Shown: positions 1 to 7,693, counted from the first letter of the stretch. The stretch: DNA of 42,520 nt from Ferruginibacter sp. HRS2-29 (GCF_024343615.1 NZ_RJUB01000145.1:1-42520); one strand, 5' to 3'. Made by a program: numbers and translations. The notes: generated by a model not told the origin, from the letters alone.

Positions 1-66
1 AATTTTCTTTTGCTCCTGGTTGCTATTGAGAATTGGTATTTTTATTTTAGGATTTGCGGTTCCAAC

Positions 67-353
67 CCGGTCGCAGACCTGCACACTTATACAGACACCA
101 GTGATCCTCCGGAACACTGGCGCCAGTAGCGTAACCACTGCCGACGGTTCCGGTATGCCCCGCCACAGCCAAAAAGGCTGCGGCGGGGCATTTGGTTAAT
201 AATTTTCTCCTCTCTGCCATTTCGCCTGTAACATTTATCCCATCCACACTCCCTCTGGCTCCCCTCTGGCGCAAGTGTTCACGGCACAACTTCCTCCATC
301 AAAGAACTTCCGTGACCACTTGTGTCTTACTAAGGTAGCAGGTCTGCGACCGG
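67..353 (+). ncRNA. Candidate structured RNA, array unit 1
   Basis: A 16-bp perfect inverted repeat (67-82 with 338-353) closes three hairpins. Hairpin b is 98-107 with 111-120, one A-A mismatch, with the apex read as c(UCCG)g. Hairpin c is GC-rich, 155-170 with 176-191, loop AAAAA, one mismatch. Hairpin d is 272-284 with 310-322, one mismatch. A 12-bp palindrome (actggcgccagt) follows hairpin b at 116-127. The layout is a P1 stem around a multibranch junction. The strand is chosen because UNCG loops and G-U wobbles in the diverged copy make sense only on the plus strand. I do not recognise a known RNA family, and no promoter of the TAnnTTTG type was found. Confidence 0.5.
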
Positions 354-431
354 CATCAGTTCCACAATTTTCTTTTGCTCCTGGTTGCTATTGAGAATTG
401 GTATTTTTATTTTAGGATTTGCGGTTCCAAC

Positions 432-718
432 CCGGTCGCAGACCTGCACACTTATACAGACACCAGTGATCCTCCGGAACACTGGCGCCAGTAGCGTAAC
501 CACTGCCGACGGTTCCGGTATGCCCCGCCACAGCCAAAAAGGCTGCGGCGGGGCATTTGGTTAATAATTTTCTCCTCTCTGCCATTTCGCCTGTAACATT
601 TATCCCATCCACACTCCCTCTGGCTCCCCTCTGGCGCAAGTGTTCACGGCACAACTTCCTCCATCAAAGAACTTCCATGACCACTTGTGTCTTACTAAGG
701 TAGCAGGTCTGCGACCGG
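432..718 (+). ncRNA. Candidate structured RNA, array unit 2
   Basis: Same fold as unit 1. The only change, g to a at 677, lies in the right arm of hairpin d and converts a C-G pair to C-A. That is the one observed change that weakens a plus-strand stem. Confidence 0.45.
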
Positions 719-796
719 CATCAGTTCCACAATTTTCTTTTGCTCCTGGTTGCTATTGAGAATTGGTATTTTTATTTTAGGATTTGCGGTTCCAAC

Positions 797-1083
797 CCGG
801 TCGCAGACCTGCACACTTATACAGACACCAGTGATCCTCCGGAACACTGGCGCCAGTAGCGTAACCACTGCCGACGGTTCCGGTATGCCCCGCCACAGCC
901 AAAAAGGCTGCGGCGGGGCATTTGGTTAATAATTTTCTCCTCTCTGCCATTTCGCCTGTAACATTTATCCCATCCACACTCCCTCTGGCTCCCCTCTGGC
1001 GCAAGTGTTCACGGCACAACTTCCTCCATCAAAGAACTTCCGTGACCACTTGTGTCTTACTAAGGTAGCAGGTCTGCGACCGG
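797..1083 (+). ncRNA. Candidate structured RNA, array unit 3
   Basis: Sequence and fold look identical to unit 1, including the UCCG apex at 838-841 and the 16-bp closing arms. Confidence 0.45.
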
Positions 1084-1161
1084 CATCAGTTCCACAATTT
1101 TCTTTTGCTCCTGGTTGCTATTGAGAATTGGTATTTTTATTTTAGGATTTGCGGTTCCAAC

Positions 1162-1448
1162 CCGGTCGCAGACCTGCACACTTATACAGACACCAGTGAT
1201 CCTACGGAACACTGGCGCCAGTAGCGTAACCACTGCCGACGGTTCCGGTATGCCCCGCCACAGCCAAAAAGGCTGCGGCGGGGCATTTGGTTAATAATTT
1301 TCTCCTCTCTGCCATTTCGCCTGTAACATTTATCCCATCCACACTCCCTCTGGCTCCCCTCTGGCGCAAGTGTTCACGGCACAACTTCCTCCATCAAAGA
1401 ACTTCCGTGACCACTTGTGTCTTACTAAGGTAGCAGGTCTGCGACCGG
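1162..1448 (+). ncRNA. Candidate structured RNA, array unit 4
   Basis: Same fold as unit 1, but the hairpin b apex is UACG (1203-1206), still a UNCG tetraloop. The same substitution creates an in-frame TAG in the minus-strand 80-codon frame that is open in units 1-3. This argues that the frame is not a gene. Confidence 0.48.
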
Positions 1449-1526
1449 CATCAGTTCCACAATTTTCTTTTGCTCCTGGTTGCTATTGAGAATTGGTATT
1501 TTTATTTTAGGATTTGCGGTTCCAGC

Positions 1527-1706
1527 CCGGTCGCAGCCCTGCACACTTATACAGACACCAGTGATCCTTCGGAACACTGGCGCCAGTAGCGTAACCACTG
1601 CCGACGGTTCCGGTAGGCCCGCCATAGCTAAAAAGGCTGTGGCGGGGCATTTGGTTGATAATTTTCTCCTCTCTGCCACCTTACCTGTAACATTTATCCC
1701 ATCCAC
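1527..1706 (+). ncRNA. Truncated, diverged fifth copy of the RNA unit
   Basis: Hairpin b has a UUCG apex (1568-1571). The GC-rich hairpin (left arm about 1618-1629, right arm 1635-1648) carries three c-to-t changes. Two turn C-G into U-G wobbles and one turns the former A-C mismatch into A-U, so pairing survives on the plus strand. The left P1 arm has one change and the right P1 arm is missing, so P1 cannot form here. Confidence 0.4.
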
Positions 1707-1841
1707 ACATTATCTTTAAGAAAGATACCAACCGCCCCTTCATTTTAAACAATACTCAACATGTCCCCCTTAAAGATCAAAACACTTCAATTCTTTTTTT
1801 GTTTTTTTTATTTCGTTGCCATTCCCGCTTGCTTTTGATTT

Positions 1842-2078
1842 ACGGCTGTATTGGATACGAATGTTGTTTATCCCGTTATTATACGGGATATACTTTTTTG
1901 GTTTGCCCATTACGATCTTTATACACCAAAGTGGAGCGAACATATTTTTGACGAATGGAAAAGAGTGACAATCGAAAAGGGTGTTTCCGAAGAAGATGCG
2001 TATGAGTTCGAAGTATTAGATCAATTACGAAACGCAGGACTGAAGGATACGGCGAATTATCTGCATGCTCTACTTTAG
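1842..2078 (+). pseudogene. PIN-domain toxin remnant (VapC-like)
   Basis: The frame reads TAVLDTNVVYP followed by a PIN-like helix and strand and the segment PKWSEHIFDEWKR. These match the N-terminal part of PIN_3-type RNase toxins, where the Asp of LDTN is the first metal ligand. An in-frame stop at 1836 sits just before this, so the usual initiator is absent; TTG at 1851 would cut off the first beta strand. The protein ends after about 78 codons against roughly 140-190 for the family, and its last 20 residues do not continue the PIN fold. It lacks the later acidic residues, and no antitoxin gene is visible. It is probably a decayed, internally deleted gene at the edge of the repeat array. 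Recognition rests on the N-terminal motif only. Confidence 0.6.
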
Positions 2079-2168
2079 ATTTATCTAAAACTCATAGATG
2101 AAAATATTTTTTGTTAACATTGGTAAATCCAGATTATAAAACAAAGGCAACATTTTAATTGTTTCTAC

Positions 2169-2708
2169 ATGGCAAACAGAAATTTTTCACCATTCCCGGT
2201 TTTAAAAACAGTTCGGCTCACCCTGCGCCAACTTGTAGCCACCGACGAAAAAGAAATATTTGCCTTGCGTTCCGACGAGCACGTAAACAAATATCTCGAC
2301 AGGACCCCGGCACAATCAATCGGTGATGCAAAGGCTTTCATTGAGATGATCGATAAAAATATCCCGGCCAGCAACGCTGTTTATTGGGCAATCTCATTGG
2401 CCGGTTCAGCAAACCTGGTGGGCACCATCTGTTTGTTCGACTTTGCCGACGATAATTCCAGGGCGGAGATAGGGTACGAATTATTGCCTGGTTTCCAGGG
2501 AAAAGGGATCATGCAGGAAGCGGTTTCAACCGTGATAGATTTTGCCATCCGGCATATCGGTGTAAAAATGATTGAAGCATTTACACATGCTGAAAACGGG
2601 TATTCAACAAGACTCCTGGAGAAATTTAATTTTGAAAAGACGGAGATTGCCGAAGGGGATTTTGTGCTATTCCAATTGGCGGCCCAAGAGTTTAATGAAA
2701 TAAAGTAG
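2169..2708 (+). CDS. GNAT family N-acetyltransferase (RimJ/RimL-like)
   Basis: This 179-residue protein fits a single GNAT domain of the RimJ/RimL (Acetyltransf_3) type. The start region has the typical TVRLTLRQLVATDE strand and helix. Around residues 107-114 the segment GFQGKGI provides the (Q/R)xxGxG acetyl-CoA pyrophosphate loop, preceded by the GYELLP strand. The C-terminal part has the usual tail in which a residue run with N and S precedes LEKFNF. Such enzymes transfer acetyl from acetyl-CoA to amines of proteins or small molecules; the substrate cannot be read here. The cupin gene follows after 25 bp on the same strand, so the two may be cotranscribed. Confidence 0.88.
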   Translation: MANRNFSPFPVLKTVRLTLRQLVATDEKEIFALRSDEHVNKYLDRTPAQSIGDAKAFIEMIDKNIPASNAVYWAISLAGSANLVGTICLFDFADDNSRAEIGYELLPGFQGKGIMQEAVSTVIDFAIRHIGVKMIEAFTHAENGYSTRLLEKFNFEKTEIAEGDFVLFQLAAQEFNEIK

Positions 2709-2733
2709 CTTGTAATTTGAACAATTTATCAAT

Positions 2734-3093
2734 ATGAACAAAGTCAACATCAACGAAAAATTTTCTCTCTTCACCGATCTATGGTCTCCCAAAATTGCAG
2801 GTGAGCTGAATGGCCAGCATGTAAAACTGGTAAAAGTAAAAGGGGAATTTGTATGGCACAAACACGACCATGAGGACGAGTTGTTCCTGGTGATCAAAGG
2901 GGTGCTTACCATCGAGTTCAGGGACAGGACAGAGACCATTCATGAAAATGAATTTATCATTGTGCCAAGAGGGGTCGAGCACAGGCCGGTTGCCCCGGAC
3001 GAAGCGTGGGTACTGCTTTTTGAACCGAAAGAGACATTGAATACGGGCGATACAACCGGGGTGTTTACAAAAGAAAAATTAGATGAGATCTGA
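2734..3093 (+). CDS. Small cupin-domain protein
   Basis: This 119-residue protein is a single cupin barrel. Motif 1 is seen as WHKHDHEDELFLVIKG (H42, H44, an acidic residue at 47-49, G56). Motif 2 is seen as VPRGVEHRP (P78, G80, H83). The three His and one acidic residue would bind a divalent metal inside the barrel. No signal peptide is present, so it is cytoplasmic. Family members include isomerases, dioxygenases and sugar-binding proteins, and sequence alone does not choose between them. It probably shares a transcript with the acetyltransferase upstream (25-bp gap). A strong hairpin follows the stop codon. Confidence 0.88.
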   Translation: MNKVNINEKFSLFTDLWSPKIAGELNGQHVKLVKVKGEFVWHKHDHEDELFLVIKGVLTIEFRDRTETIHENEFIIVPRGVEHRPVAPDEAWVLLFEPKETLNTGDTTGVFTKEKLDEI

Positions 3094-3096
3094 ATT

Positions 3097-3132
3097 TTCT
3101 TTGCCCCGGGCTGCACCAACCGGGGCAAAGAA
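3097..3132. terminator. Hairpin between convergent genes
   Basis: Arms ctttgccccgg (3099-3109) and ccggggcaaag (3120-3130) pair perfectly with a 10-nt loop, and two T-A pairs extend the stem. It lies between the convergent cupin and YD-repeat genes. The T-runs are short, so it is a probable rather than canonical bidirectional terminator. Confidence 0.6.
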
Positions 3133-3145
3133 GAAATACCTCATC

Positions 3146-3982
3146 TTAATAATACACAATTTTTCTTTCCGTTATATCATACTCCACACCGTCGCTGCTA
3201 TATTGGGTGCGTTTTATCCAGTTGTTCTTTTTATCGTATTCATATTTCCAGGAGGTTTTATCCAGCAGCCTGTCCCGGCCTTTGTATTTTAATTCTTCGG
3301 TTACATTGCCATTGCTGTCATACGTTCTTACAAAGCGGAAGTTGGCCTCATTTTTTCCATTCAGCCAGATCTCTTCTGTTTTATTGCCTTTGCTGTCGTT
3401 GATATAACTTCGGCCGCTGTTGGCGTATCCGGTTGTTTTCAACAGGTACCCCGATTCGTATCCGTTGGCATCGTACGTGTAAGTGGTTTTGCTGTAGAGC
3501 GAGCCATCGGGGCGGTAGCTTTCCATCGTGGCTTTGTTGCCTTTTGAATCGTAGGTGTAGGTATAACGCCAGTCGGGCTGGTTGTCTTTTGTATATTCCT
3601 GGTTGGTGATGCGCTGCCCCTTATCGTTATAGATCCATTGGTTTTGTTTGGTTTGATCTTCGTCTTTGTCGATATAGCGGATGGTGGCCGCATTTGCCTT
3701 TTTATCGTAGGTGTAGGTGATCTTGTAACTCGTGCCGCCAGCCGGGTTCAATGTAGCAGTTTCTGTATAACGGCCTGCATGGTCGAACGAATATTTTTTA
3801 TTGTACAGTATTTCCCAGTCGGTCCGCTGGCCGGTTCTTTTGTACCGGTAGTTTTCGAGGTGCGTAAAAGATCTCACTTTTCCTTTCAGTTGATTTGCTT
3901 CCCAATCGGTTTCCTGGGCGATGCAATGGCCGAAAAGAAAAACTCCCAACAGCAATGGTAAAACGCGGTACATAGCTTTCAT
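3146..3982 (-). CDS. Exported YD/RHS-like repeat protein
   Basis: The 278-residue product starts with a signal peptide (basic MKAMYR, hydrophobic LPLLLGVFLFG, probable cleavage after AQ at about residue 23). The body is made of repeated strands such as TYTYDSKGNK, TYTYDANGYE and RTYDSNGNVTEE. These are the YD repeats found in RHS and wall-associated proteins and in many small Bacteroidota exported proteins. No toxin domain or RHS core-closing motif is visible, so this is a short stand-alone YD-repeat protein, probably periplasmic or surface-located. Its role is unknown. ATG at 3973 (residue 4) is an alternative start giving an equally good signal peptide. Confidence 0.82.
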   Translation of the reverse strand: MKAMYRVLPLLLGVFLFGHCIAQETDWEANQLKGKVRSFTHLENYRYKRTGQRTDWEILYNKKYSFDHAGRYTETATLNPAGGTSYKITYTYDKKANAATIRYIDKDEDQTKQNQWIYNDKGQRITNQEYTKDNQPDWRYTYTYDSKGNKATMESYRPDGSLYSKTTYTYDANGYESGYLLKTTGYANSGRSYINDSKGNKTEEIWLNGKNEANFRFVRTYDSNGNVTEELKYKGRDRLLDKTSWKYEYDKKNNWIKRTQYSSDGVEYDITERKIVYY

Positions 3983-4284
3983 TTTAAGTGGCGTGATTAA
4001 AACAGGCTTAACCGAAAGGTATTCCGCATTTTATTTTTATCGATACCCTGCAGACGGTATTTTTTAGGGCAGATGGATAACTCATGATATAGCTGGCACC
4101 TAACTCATTGTGGATAGCGGAGCTGCTGCGTGCCACCTGTTTTTTGGGGGTGAGTTGCGTGCTTTTGAGAATTGGGCATTCCTTTAGCGCCTTTTCATTT
4201 CTTCCCGTCTTCCCCGCATCTTTTTTTTGCCGTTGGCCTGGCGACTATACGGCGGCATCCTGCGGCAGGAAAAGGAAAGTCTGC
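3983..4284. other. 302-bp intergenic region, nothing recognised
   Basis: This stretch lies upstream of the YD-repeat gene and downstream of the lipoprotein gene, both on the minus strand. Short frames exist, but they lack ribosome sites and familiar residues. I see no RNA gene, strong hairpin or TAnnTTTG promoter box. It presumably holds the promoter of the YD-repeat gene. Confidence 0.5.
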
Positions 4285-4725
4285 TTATTTGATCCCTTCC
4301 AAAATTTTCGCATCCGCATTCTGCCCGATAAAAGTCGCCAGATCAGCAGCGGTGGTCAGCCCATTGTAATTTTGTGTAACGGTCTGTAGCGGTATTTTGT
4401 AATGTTGGGAAACGAGTAATTGCAAAGCAGCTTTTGTAAAATCATTTTTGGCGATGGCATCCAGCCGGGTATCCTCGTTGAAGGTTGACTTGAACTGCGG
4501 ATCCTGGGTCAGGCCGGCGAAAGCAGAATTGCCGGTAACGGTTTTAAATACATTTTTCAGTAGCTTCGAAAGGAGGATAAGGCCGACTACCGTAGCAACC
4601 GTTTTTACTACAGTACCCCCAACGCTGGGTCCACCGAAAATGCCTTTGGTGGTGTTTTTGGCGCAGCTCGTAAAGGTGGCAGCGCCAAGGGAGAAGAGAA
4701 CAATGTAAGTAGCGATCTTTTTCAT
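4285..4725 (-). CDS. Hypothetical lipoprotein
   Basis: This 146-residue protein begins with a lipoprotein signal peptide ending in TFTSC (lipid-attached Cys at 21). A glycine-rich segment and a hydrophobic stretch (TVVKTVATVVGLILLSKLLKNVF, about residues 38-60) follow; the latter could be a membrane or amphipathic helix. The C-terminal half is a helical domain ending DAKILEGIK. I do not recognise the family. It stands alone, with long flanking intergenic regions, and is probably anchored in the outer or inner membrane facing the periplasm. Confidence 0.75.
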   Translation of the reverse strand: MKKIATYIVLFSLGAATFTSCAKNTTKGIFGGPSVGGTVVKTVATVVGLILLSKLLKNVFKTVTGNSAFAGLTQDPQFKSTFNEDTRLDAIAKNDFTKAALQLLVSQHYKIPLQTVTQNYNGLTTAADLATFIGQNADAKILEGIK

Positions 4726-4840
4726 AGAAAATGTTTATTTGTATAAAGTATAAAAATGGTATCGCGGCTAAGAGCAGATTGGCCGGTAGTTGTTTAATGG
4801 TAAAAAAGCTTTTGTAAAATTTTCACATTTGGCGTCTAAA

Positions 4841-4889
4841 AACCCCGGAGGTTTCCAAAACCTCCGGGGTTTCTAAAACCTCCGGGGGT
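4841..4889. repeat. Dispersed palindrome, 1.5 copies
   Basis: Arms aaccccggaggttt (4841-4854) and aaacctccggggtt (4858-4871) form a perfect 14-bp stem. A third copy of the arm (aaacctccggggg) follows at once. The same palindrome occurs at 40301-40333. Here it lies between divergent genes, so it is not acting as a simple terminator. Confidence 0.85.
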
Positions 4890-4978
4890 TTTAGAGCGCA
4901 ATAACCCGCGCCTCGTTTCGTGTCCCCACGAAAGGTTCGCTTACATCTTTTTTCGGTTTATATAAGATATCTTCATTT

Positions 4979-4986
4979 TATCTTTG
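4979..4986 (+). promoter_or_regulatory. -7 box TATCTTTG
   Basis: Exact match to the Bacteroidota -7 consensus TAnnTTTG, 20 bp before the chosen ATG at 5007. It supports that start over the longer upstream frame that begins at 4920. Confidence 0.6.
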
Positions 4987-5006
4987 GCAATAATCAAATC
5001 TTATAC

Positions 5007-5465
5007 ATGAGCATTCAAACAATCCCTTCCTTCCATATCATCGGTATTTCCGTACGCACTACCAACGAAAACGGCCAGGCAGCAAAAGACATTCCTGCGT
5101 TGTGGAATACATTCCTGTCGGAAGGAATAGCAACTAAAATACCGGGCAGGATCGGCGATGAGCTTTACTGCATTTACACGGAATATGAAAAAGACCATAC
5201 AAAACCATATACCACTTTGCTGGGGTGTAAAGTAGAAAACCTGGAAAAAATCCCTGAAGGACTAACAGGGAAATCCTTTGAAGAAGCCAGCTACGAAAAA
5301 TTTACCGCCGCGGGAAATCTTCAGCAGGGTGCTGTGTACGATGCCTGGGTGAAGATCTGGAACGCAGGCCTGCAAAGGGTTTTTACCGCCGACTTTGAAG
5401 TGTATGGACAACGTGCGCAGGATCAGCAGAATGCCGAAGTAGACATATTCATCGCAGTAAAATGA
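5007..5465 (+). CDS. GyrI-like / effector-binding domain protein
   Basis: The 152-residue protein matches the stand-alone effector-binding domain related to AraC C-terminal and integron-associated Cass2-type (GyrI-like) proteins. Recognisable pieces are IPSFHIIGISVRTTNENGQA at the start, IPALWNTF, the internal YTTLLGCKV strand and the final ADFEVYG and VDIFIAVK strands. These domains bind small amphipathic ligands and have no DNA-binding part. ATG 5007 is chosen because translation from 4920 would run through the promoter box and add residues foreign to the family. The stop overlaps the next start (ATGA), so the two genes are translationally coupled. Confidence 0.85.
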   Translation: MSIQTIPSFHIIGISVRTTNENGQAAKDIPALWNTFLSEGIATKIPGRIGDELYCIYTEYEKDHTKPYTTLLGCKVENLEKIPEGLTGKSFEEASYEKFTAAGNLQQGAVYDAWVKIWNAGLQRVFTADFEVYGQRAQDQQNAEVDIFIAVK

Positions 5466-5830
5466 GCATGAAAGAATCCGATAATTTTTATGCCCGGCAA
5501 AACGAACCCATCAAAAGTGTAATGCTGGCGATGAAAGAGATCATTTTGCAGCAGGATAAAGATGTGGCGCATACCTGGAAATATGGTATGCCTTTTTTCT
5601 GTTACAAAGGGAAAATGTTTTGTTATTTGTGGGTACACAAAAAATACGGGCAACCTTATCTCGGGATAGTGGAAGGCAACCGATTCGACGAGCCATTGCT
5701 GATTCAGGAAGGGCGTAGCCGCATGAAGATCATGCTGCTGGACCCCGGGGAAGACCTGCCGATAAAGCTGATAGAAACTATTTTGCAAAAAGCGATCGGC
5801 CTGTATAAAACCGGTGAAATAAAAATATGA
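5462..5830 (+). CDS. DUF1801 domain protein
   Basis: This 122-residue protein resembles the DUF1801 (YdhG-like) family, with a fold compared to frataxin. Family traits seen are the pattern around HTWKYGMPFFCYKGKMFCYL and the later YLGIVEG and MKIMLLDPGEDLP. There is no signal peptide. The ATGA overlap with the effector-binding gene means coexpression, and similar pairs of small stress-type proteins are common in this phylum. The biochemical function of DUF1801 is not established. An acetyltransferase gene follows after 22 bp and may belong to the same transcript. Confidence 0.82.
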   Translation: MSMKESDNFYARQNEPIKSVMLAMKEIILQQDKDVAHTWKYGMPFFCYKGKMFCYLWVHKKYGQPYLGIVEGNRFDEPLLIQEGRSRMKIMLLDPGEDLPIKLIETILQKAIGLYKTGEIKI

Positions 5831-5852
5831 ACCCGTACTCAATTGAAAATTT

Positions 5853-6407
5853 ATGACACTCCATACTTCCCGTTTATCGCTTTCAGCAATCTCTGTCGGT
5901 TATCTCGATGCCATCCACGAATTGCATTCGCTGCCCGAAACGGACGAATTCAATACGCTTGGCATCCCCGCGTCGATCGAAGTAACAAAACAGGTTGTTG
6001 AAAACTGGATACAATTGCAACAGGCCGATCCGCGTGCAGCATATACATTTTGTGTGAGCCTGGCTGAAACAAATGAATTTATAGGGCTCATCGGATTGAA
6101 ACCCGGCAAAGCCAATTACCGGATCGCTGAAGTATGGTTTAAAACCCATCCCGCATTCTGGCGCAAAGGATATACGAGCGAAGCGCTGGCGGAGATCCTG
6201 AGATTTGGATTTGCCGAATTAACGCTTCATCGCATAGAAGCCGGCTGTGCCGTAGGCAACCGGGCATCTATCAGGGTGTTGGAAAAAGCCGGCTTCACGC
6301 GGGAAGGCAGAAAAAGGGAGATACTGCCCATCCGTGGCAAGTGGGTGGATAATTTCTTTTATTCAATCCTGGAGAAAGAGTTTGGCGCCACGGATCTGCA
6401 AAAGTAA
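5853..6407 (+). CDS. GNAT family N-acetyltransferase (RimJ-type)
   Basis: This 184-residue single-domain enzyme has strong RimJ/RimL features: EVWFKTHPAFWRKGYTSEAL with the acetyl-CoA loop WRKGY (residues 103-107), then HRIEAGCAVGNRASIRVLEKAGFTREG (about 126-152), the classical C-terminal motif with N136 and S139. It should acetylate an amine, either a protein N-terminus or a small molecule. It is only distantly similar to the acetyltransferase at 2169. It lies 22 bp after the DUF1801 gene, so cotranscription with the coupled pair upstream is likely. Confidence 0.92.
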   Translation: MTLHTSRLSLSAISVGYLDAIHELHSLPETDEFNTLGIPASIEVTKQVVENWIQLQQADPRAAYTFCVSLAETNEFIGLIGLKPGKANYRIAEVWFKTHPAFWRKGYTSEALAEILRFGFAELTLHRIEAGCAVGNRASIRVLEKAGFTREGRKREILPIRGKWVDNFFYSILEKEFGATDLQK

Positions 6408-6481
6408 AATAGGGCGGGTTGCAACGAAGCCTTGGGTAAGAAAACAACTTTTGAATGTTCATCTAAGTCTTTTATAAAAAT

Positions 6482-6865
6482 ATGGCGATCACTTTGAAAT
6501 ACCAGTCTGGCGAATTCACCTCCATCAACCAACTCATTCACAAAGCTTACGCCGCTTTCAACTCCCGTGATATCGATACCGCCCTCACCACTATGCATGC
6601 TGATGTGCAGTGGCCAAAGGCATTTGAAGGCGGTTATGTGAGCGGGCATGACGAAATACGGGCGTACTGGACAAGGCAATGGACGGAGATCAATCCCCGT
6701 GTAGAACCGGTGGGCATCACAGAAAGGCCGGACGGGACTTTTGAAGTATCTGTACATCAGCACGTGAAAGACCTGCAGGGAAATGTGTTGTTTGACGGAA
6801 CTGTAAAGCATATCTACACCGTGCAGGATGGATTGCTGCGGAGGATGGATATTGAAATGGAATAA
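6482..6865 (+). CDS. SnoaL-like / NTF2-fold protein
   Basis: The 127-residue product carries the SnoaL-type cone fold pattern: helix INQLIHKAYAAFNSRDIDTALTTMH, then ADVQWPKAFEGGYVSGHDEIRAYW, and paired strands ending VKHIYTVQDGLLRRMDIE. Family members are small cavity proteins that act as isomerases, hydrolases or ligand binders, and nothing here picks a substrate. No signal peptide is present. Residues before FTSINQ look like an extension relative to the family, and no better start is available downstream. The gene appears to stand alone. Confidence 0.85.
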   Translation: MAITLKYQSGEFTSINQLIHKAYAAFNSRDIDTALTTMHADVQWPKAFEGGYVSGHDEIRAYWTRQWTEINPRVEPVGITERPDGTFEVSVHQHVKDLQGNVLFDGTVKHIYTVQDGLLRRMDIEME

Positions 6866-6885
6866 ACGGCCAGCGGAAGATGATG

Positions 6886-6893
6886 TACCTTTG
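6886..6893 (+). promoter_or_regulatory. -7 box TACCTTTG for map
   Basis: Exact TAnnTTTG match, 26 bp before the ATG at 6920. The same eight bases serve korA (22653) and, on the other strand, holB (40281). No TTTG is seen at the usual -33 distance. Confidence 0.6.
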
Positions 6894-6919
6894 TACCGGT
6901 TAAGACAAAACATATTACC

Positions 6920-7693
6920 ATGTCCATAACAAAAGAAGAAGAACTTATCGGGATGAAAAAGGCCAGCGAAGCGGTGGCCTGCACTTTACGCGAAATGAGC
7001 GATCATGCAAAACCCGGCATGACCACAAAAGAACTCGATGAATTTGGTGCAAAAATATTAGCGGGTTTCGGGGCAAAATCGGCCCCTTATCTCACGTATG
7101 GTTTTCCCGGTTATACCTGCATCAGCGTAAATAACGAATTCTGCCACGGCATCCCATCTGATAAAACGATCCTGAAAGAAGGCGACCTGGTCAACATCGA
7201 TGTGTCTGCCGAACTGGATGGTTACTGGTCGGATAATGGGAATTCTTTTGTATTGGGAAAAGATATCCATCAGCATCAACAACTGGTAGACGCTTCCAGG
7301 CAAATTTTACATAAAGCGATCCACAACATCAAAGGCGGAGTACGCATTTCGGATATCGGTTACCTCATAGAAACCGAAGCGAAAAAATACGGGTACAAAG
7401 TGATCAAAAACCTAACCGGCCACGGGGTTGGCAGGAGCCTCCATGAAGAACCGGGCGAAATAGCCAACTACAGGGATAAATATAACCAGGCGAGGTTCAG
7501 GAAAAATTCTGTTGTCGCTATCGAAACATTCATTTCCACCACTTCCTCTTATGCCGATACCTTAAAGGATGGCTGGACGATGGTGGGCAACAAAGGCGGC
7601 TTCATGGCGCAGCACGAACATACGATCGTGGTGACGGATGGAGTGCCGATGATATTGACGGAGATGAACGGGATTAATAATTACACGAATTGA
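6920..7693 (+). CDS. map: Type I methionine aminopeptidase
   Basis: This 257-residue cytosolic metallopeptidase removes initiator Met from nascent proteins. All catalytic positions are visible: substrate His76 in CHGIPS; metal ligands D94 (VNIDV), D105 (YWSDN), H168 (TGHGVG), E202 (AIETF) and E233 (QHEHT). The length fits the short bacterial type I enzymes without an N-terminal extension. It stands alone rather than in the ribosomal-protein cluster, so the genome may hold another copy. The last codons (NNYTN and stop) are formed by an acacgaatt intergenic repeat that continues downstream, so the repeat has reached the coding end. Confidence 0.97.
   Translation: MSITKEEELIGMKKASEAVACTLREMSDHAKPGMTTKELDEFGAKILAGFGAKSAPYLTYGFPGYTCISVNNEFCHGIPSDKTILKEGDLVNIDVSAELDGYWSDNGNSFVLGKDIHQHQQLVDASRQILHKAIHNIKGGVRISDIGYLIETEAKKYGYKVIKNLTGHGVGRSLHEEPGEIANYRDKYNQARFRKNSVVAIETFISTTSSYADTLKDGWTMVGNKGGFMAQHEHTIVVTDGVPMILTEMNGINNYTN

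Larger units (their letters stand above)
1..1720. repeat. Tandem array, 365-bp unit, about 4.7 copies
   Basis: Units begin at 1, 366, 731, 1096 and 1461, an exact 365-bp period. Units 1 and 3 look identical. Unit 2 differs by one base at 677 (g to a) and unit 4 by one at 1204 (c to a). The fifth copy carries many substitutions and a one-base deletion, and loses similarity near 1708. The period is not a multiple of three, so no reading frame can run through the array. Each unit holds several inverted repeats, annotated separately. Such identity implies recent amplification or continual homogenisation, with the edge copy escaping it. The window starts inside the array, so its true length is unknown. 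Confidence 0.97.

Noticed and set aside
47..1706. Minus-strand reading frames of 60-93 codons repeated in each array unit
   Set aside because: The 80-codon frame is identical in units 1-3 only because the DNA is. It is stopped by TAG in unit 4 and frameshifted in unit 5, resembles no protein family known to me, and runs through strong hairpins.
1..1720. CRISPR array
   Set aside because: The unit is 365 bp with no spacer variation, far from the 24-48 bp repeat and unique-spacer pattern, and no cas gene is present.
1..1720. Integron cassette array with attC sites
   Set aside because: The inverted repeats lack the attC core (RYYYAAC/GTTRRRY) pairs, the units are identical rather than different cassettes, and no integrase is seen.
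3146..3982. RHS polymorphic toxin
   Set aside because: Only short YD repeats are present; the core-closing RHS motif, a variable C-terminal toxin domain and an immunity gene are all missing.
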